Origin: Lotus japonicus
Lineage: Eukaryota > Streptophyta > Magnoliopsida > Fabales > Fabaceae
Direction: 5' to 3'
Assembly (NCBI RefSeq): GCF_012489685.1
Contig: NC_080044.1
Coordinates: forward strand, 81,640,732 to 81,704,731
DNA length: 64,000 nt
Position numbers and translations under genes: made by a program. How positions within the stretch are numbered: the first letter of the stretch is position 1; each line of letters starts with the position of its first letter. Under the pieces are notes generated by a model. The model was not told the DNA's origin, ran no database searches, and saw only the letters and a list, made by a program, of their open reading frames with translations. Below are positions 60,410 to 64,000 of this stretch, in pieces.

Positions 60410-62029
60410 CGCGCACAGCAAAATCAAACACCAATACCCTAAAACCACAACCGCGATCCCAATTCACATGAGGATATGCACTAAGCACGATTAAAACCCT
60501 AAAAATTCATGAGGAAAAAATCAGAAAAAGAAAAATCAAACCTACCAAATTGATGGTGACTTGGGAACGAAGGAAGACGCAAAATCGAAAATTTGCAAGG
60601 ATGGAATCGATGGGGGAAGAGGAATCGGAGAATTTGGGGCTGGTAGTACTCGAAGTGCTAATATAAGAGTGGAGAGTAGAATTTCAATCCCAGAAATACC
60701 CTTGGAGTTGGGTTTTATTACCTTATATACCTGTTTTTGTTGGTGTAGAGCAAAGGTTAGAGAGTGTGCTTTTTAGTAATTATATTTTTTGTGATTATCT
60801 AGTCAATGCCCAAAATTGATGGAATAATAATGGTAATATTTCTAAATAATGATTCGGATTTTTTTTAGTTTACTACTTACAATTTGGAATAATATATTTG
60901 TTAACGAAATCAAATCTTTGATTTATCAAATTGTAGATTTGTTTTTATTTGTGATTTCTATTTATTACATTTTTTGTTATTTTAGTCATTAATAGAATAT
61001 TACATAATTACTTTGATTTGATGAGGATTTGATTGCTTCAGATTTTTTCCCTTTTTATTAAAAATAACATGACAAAATATAATTATTAGTAATAAACGTC
61101 ATGCAATGAAATTTCATCCTTAATTAATGGTTATAAATTTATCCTTTTCATGCTGACTAAAAGAAGAAAATTAGAAACAAATTAAGCTTTGTATTTGGAA
61201 ATTGAGTAAATTTTTACGAGTGATTCTAAAAATAAGGTAACTTTTGCAAGAGCTTTTTCACATTTTCCAAATGCTGTAAATTATTTTAACCACGTGAAAC
61301 TCAATTCCAGTGGAATGAGGCACATGCATCCATAGAAACCTAACTATAATCCATCACCACAAATTTCATCCAGTTTCTAAAGAGTATGAAATTATGAGCT
61401 CCCATCAACATTTAAGAATTCAGTTCAGTCCATCTCACAATTTTCCAACTATTCAGGGCTAACTCAACCTCTCATCGTACTGCATGCTTTATAATTAATA
61501 TCATCCACGACCATACATATAAAGATTTTACCTATTTGATGTTTTTTCTTGTCAAAAGTATTTGATATATACTCAAGTCTATAACTATACAGAATATATA
61601 TTTGATGCTTCCATGTACCTTTCTTTTTTCTTTGGGTCAAAATGCTTCCTTGTTATGGTTGAGCACTTGAGCCATTACCAATTGGAATTGGGCCTTACTG
61701 GTCCAGTACGGTGTCATCTTTTTTGGGCTAACAAATTGCTATTGACTCATATTGTTATGGTTGGCAAAAAAAAAAACACTTTTGTACAGTTTTTTTTTTT
61801 TTTAACTGAATCAAATGCATTAAGAAATAATAGACGCATATTACTTAGATTAAGAAAATAATTTTCGTCCGAACTTTCTTTAATCCAAACAAAAAGGAAG
61901 AATTTGTTCCGCCACAAACTTGTTGCTTTGATCGATGGACTCTTTGTTGCAATGTGTTGTTGCGTCATGCCCTTCTCTGATGACTTATAATCCTCTTGTC
62001 CGGCCCGTCTCTAGGGAGCTCATGCAGTT
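60410..62029. other. Intergenic DNA upstream of the PTPMT-like gene
   Basis: This region includes the phosphatase promoter and 5' leader (next to 60410, with AAACCCTA-like words near 60440 and 60490 that resemble telo-boxes). No other gene is supported. Open frames at 60561-60776 and 61562-61861 lack recognisable domains. Confidence 0.5.
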
Positions 62030-62245
62030 TGAGTGTGACCGGCCTCCTCCTTGAGTAGTGAAGGTCATCAAATTTGATGTGTCACGATTCAGCGTCTAGT
62101 GCAGTTGGTTTTGATATTATTGCGCAAGATGTCAATTGAAAGGTTCTTGCAACAGTGACTTCAACTTTTATTGCAGTTCTATCTCTGGTATTTGCTAAAA
62201 CAAGTCGTCTCCTTACACGATTACACCAAAGCAAAGAATCTACTC
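62030..62245 (+). pseudogene. RNase H-like remnant of a LINE-type retroelement
   Basis: The plus strand shows in pieces the plant RVT_3/RNase H layout: RPPP, then VVKVIKFDVSRFS, a frame change, then SASSAVGFDIIAQDVN, a stop, then KVLATVTSTFIAVLSLVFA. These match the usual W-K-N-D-G-GRD order in which an aspartate start is followed by a GRD-type strand and a core helix. One frameshift and at least two stops show it is dead. Confidence 0.55.
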
Positions 62246-64000
62246 GGGTTTTCACTTAACCAATTTTCACATTGGCCTTGCATCCACCCTCAAACCAACA
62301 ATGATACATATGCTGGACACCAATATCTGTGATGATATAAAGGGAGATGACTAAACGTAAAAGGCAAGCAAGAAAACATTTATACAGCAACTAACCCAAA
62401 AAAATCATTGGCGAGGATCAAACATGGGACCTAAATCAAACCCATGTTACAATAATTACAAAAGGTTCTCACCTATTCCTATTGGTGATAGTTCATGGAA
62501 GTGTGTCTTTAGCTGGAGATCAGAGCTTAAAGGCAGAAACACAACGTGAGGATGTTTTCATCAACGAATCTTCTCGAAAAAAAATCACATAATTTTGTCC
62601 TGTAAATTTGTGTCACATTATCAAGAGAGAAATAATCGGTCACAATAAAGAAATAAATAATCACATAATGTTTATATGTGGTTGTCTAAATGACTCATAT
62701 AAAGTTTGGGTTAAATAACTCATCATCCAATCACATTAAAGATAAGTGAGTTGAATTATGGGTTATTTAATTCAAACTTTATCATGAGTCATTTAAAAAA
62801 CGTTGTTTATATAATTAGATCATGTAAAAATTTAATTAAAAGCATAGATCGTGTGTATTGCAGGGTGGGTAGGTGGTAGCAGTAGGATATAAAATGTGCT
62901 ATATATTTTAGTGGCTAAGCTTTAATTGAAAATGCAACAACTTACTGGAACTTCAATTTATGTAACAGACTAACAGAGTGAGAGTTGGAAATAGTAGGAT
63001 CTTCCTCTTCTTCTTTTTTCTATCAAAATTTATTAGTTTTATTCTTTTCCTTGTTAAGTGGAGCGATAGTTAGTTCATGAGCAGCCATGGAACTTGGAAA
63101 CCAGGTGCTTTCCACTACAAGTCAAAATGGCGTGCGCTCTTCTTGGCGATTGTTTTCACACCAAGCTCACTCTGTTTAATGATTCATTCCTGGACCATTG
63201 TTCATTCTCCCATCATTTAGGGAAGGAAATTGAACACTTCTCATCCCACTAACTTTTGTTGAACTAGAGATATTGCAGCTCAATATAGTATTCAAAAAAT
63301 TTACTTCAAACACAAAACTATTTGAAAATGAAAATGGAACACTCCTCCACTTTGGATCAGGGGGTTAGGCCAAGCTCCTTGTAAACAATGTACCATGGCC
63401 AAGTTTCGTTAACAACATGTTTGGTTCAAAATTTGTGAGTGATTTAGACTTTTAGTGCATGTTTTTGAAATTCTTATGCAAGATACTCAATTCTGAAATG
63501 GTGCTTGCTCCGGTGCCCAGAAATTCAAATGAGTGTACGGTACAGTGGTGATATTGATCAATAATAATAGTACATTTAATATGACATGAATAAGTTAGTG
63601 CTGACCGGATATCATTTACTCTTTTTATGCCATGACCCCAATACTTTTTTCGTTACTAAATATGTCCCCCACTTTTTTAATAATTAACCAGAAAAACCAA
63701 GTTTTATCAAGGTTGATATGATTTGACCCTGGTAAAAAAAAATTACCGTTGGTTTGTGTCTTGACCAAAAAAAAAATTCTGTAATTTTTTTTCCACGGTA
63801 TGTTTGTATCTTGATTTTTTTATTATGTGGTTTTGTTCTTCTTCGATGAGATTTTCATTGACATGGTTCCTGTGTTCTTCAGTTGTTTTATTACGTGATT
63901 TTGTTCTTCTGCTATCCTATACCTCCAGTAGTTTCCACCTTGCCCTCTTATCCAACCTTGAATGCAAACGATCTTCAAACGCAAGAATCATCCAATCATT
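62246..64000. other. Intergenic DNA to the window end
   Basis: No gene, RNA gene or mobile element is clear. A short open stretch begins with ATG at about 63088 but stops within 35 codons and shows no family. Confidence 0.45.

Noticed and set aside
61562..61968. Open frames on both strands
   Set aside because: They are interrupted by homopolymer runs and have no recognisable domain.
1..64000. CRISPR arrays, operons, ribosome-binding sites
   Set aside because: The window is plant nuclear DNA with spliced genes; no regularly spaced repeat array of that kind is present.

Overview
This window is nuclear DNA of a flowering plant, most likely a eudicot and plausibly a legume. The evidence is the set of intron-rich genes with GT-AG introns, plant-specific families (a NAC factor, plant ATP-dependent phosphofructokinase, AP-4 sigma, alpha-MPP), AT-rich intergenic DNA, and a dense mix of Helitrons, Harbinger-like MITEs, SINEs, LINE fragments and an LTR element. 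The legume placement is inference from the repeat style only. I reconstructed exons by hand from splice signals and reading frame, and every CDS below closes to an intact reading frame.

Layout. Positions 1-17,700 hold no intact gene. This part is repeat-dominated, with Helitron remnants that all lie on the minus strand, two degenerate Helitron helicase pieces, short MITEs, LINE pieces and small fragments that look like captured host exons. Positions 18,101-31,624 (+) carry a 22-exon gene for a large secreted or membrane glycine-rich protein with an ephrin-receptor-like cysteine segment and several membrane spans. Its sixth intron holds a complete non-autonomous LTR retrotransposon (21,987-25,658). 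The two LTRs match base for base, and one 946-codon frame fills the interior.

Positions 32,864-34,308 (-) encode the AP-4 clathrin-like adaptor sigma subunit. Positions 35,730-40,142 (-) encode ATP-dependent 6-phosphofructokinase. Positions 41,830-46,419 (+) encode the alpha subunit of the mitochondrial processing peptidase, followed by a broken retro-fragment of RACK1. Positions 50,665-54,754 (+) encode a NAC transcription factor of the NAC075/SND2 type. Positions 58,613-60,409 (-) encode a PTPMT1-like dual-specificity phosphatase. The last 3.5 kb has only a decayed RNase H-like remnant of a retroelement.

The genes do not form a pathway; they are unrelated housekeeping or regulatory genes, each with its own promoter region. 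The main novelty is in the mobile DNA: the LTR element with an unusual long pol-less frame, the minus-strand Helitron array with repeated exon-like cassettes, and a Harbinger-like element carrying a GGT-rich minisatellite.
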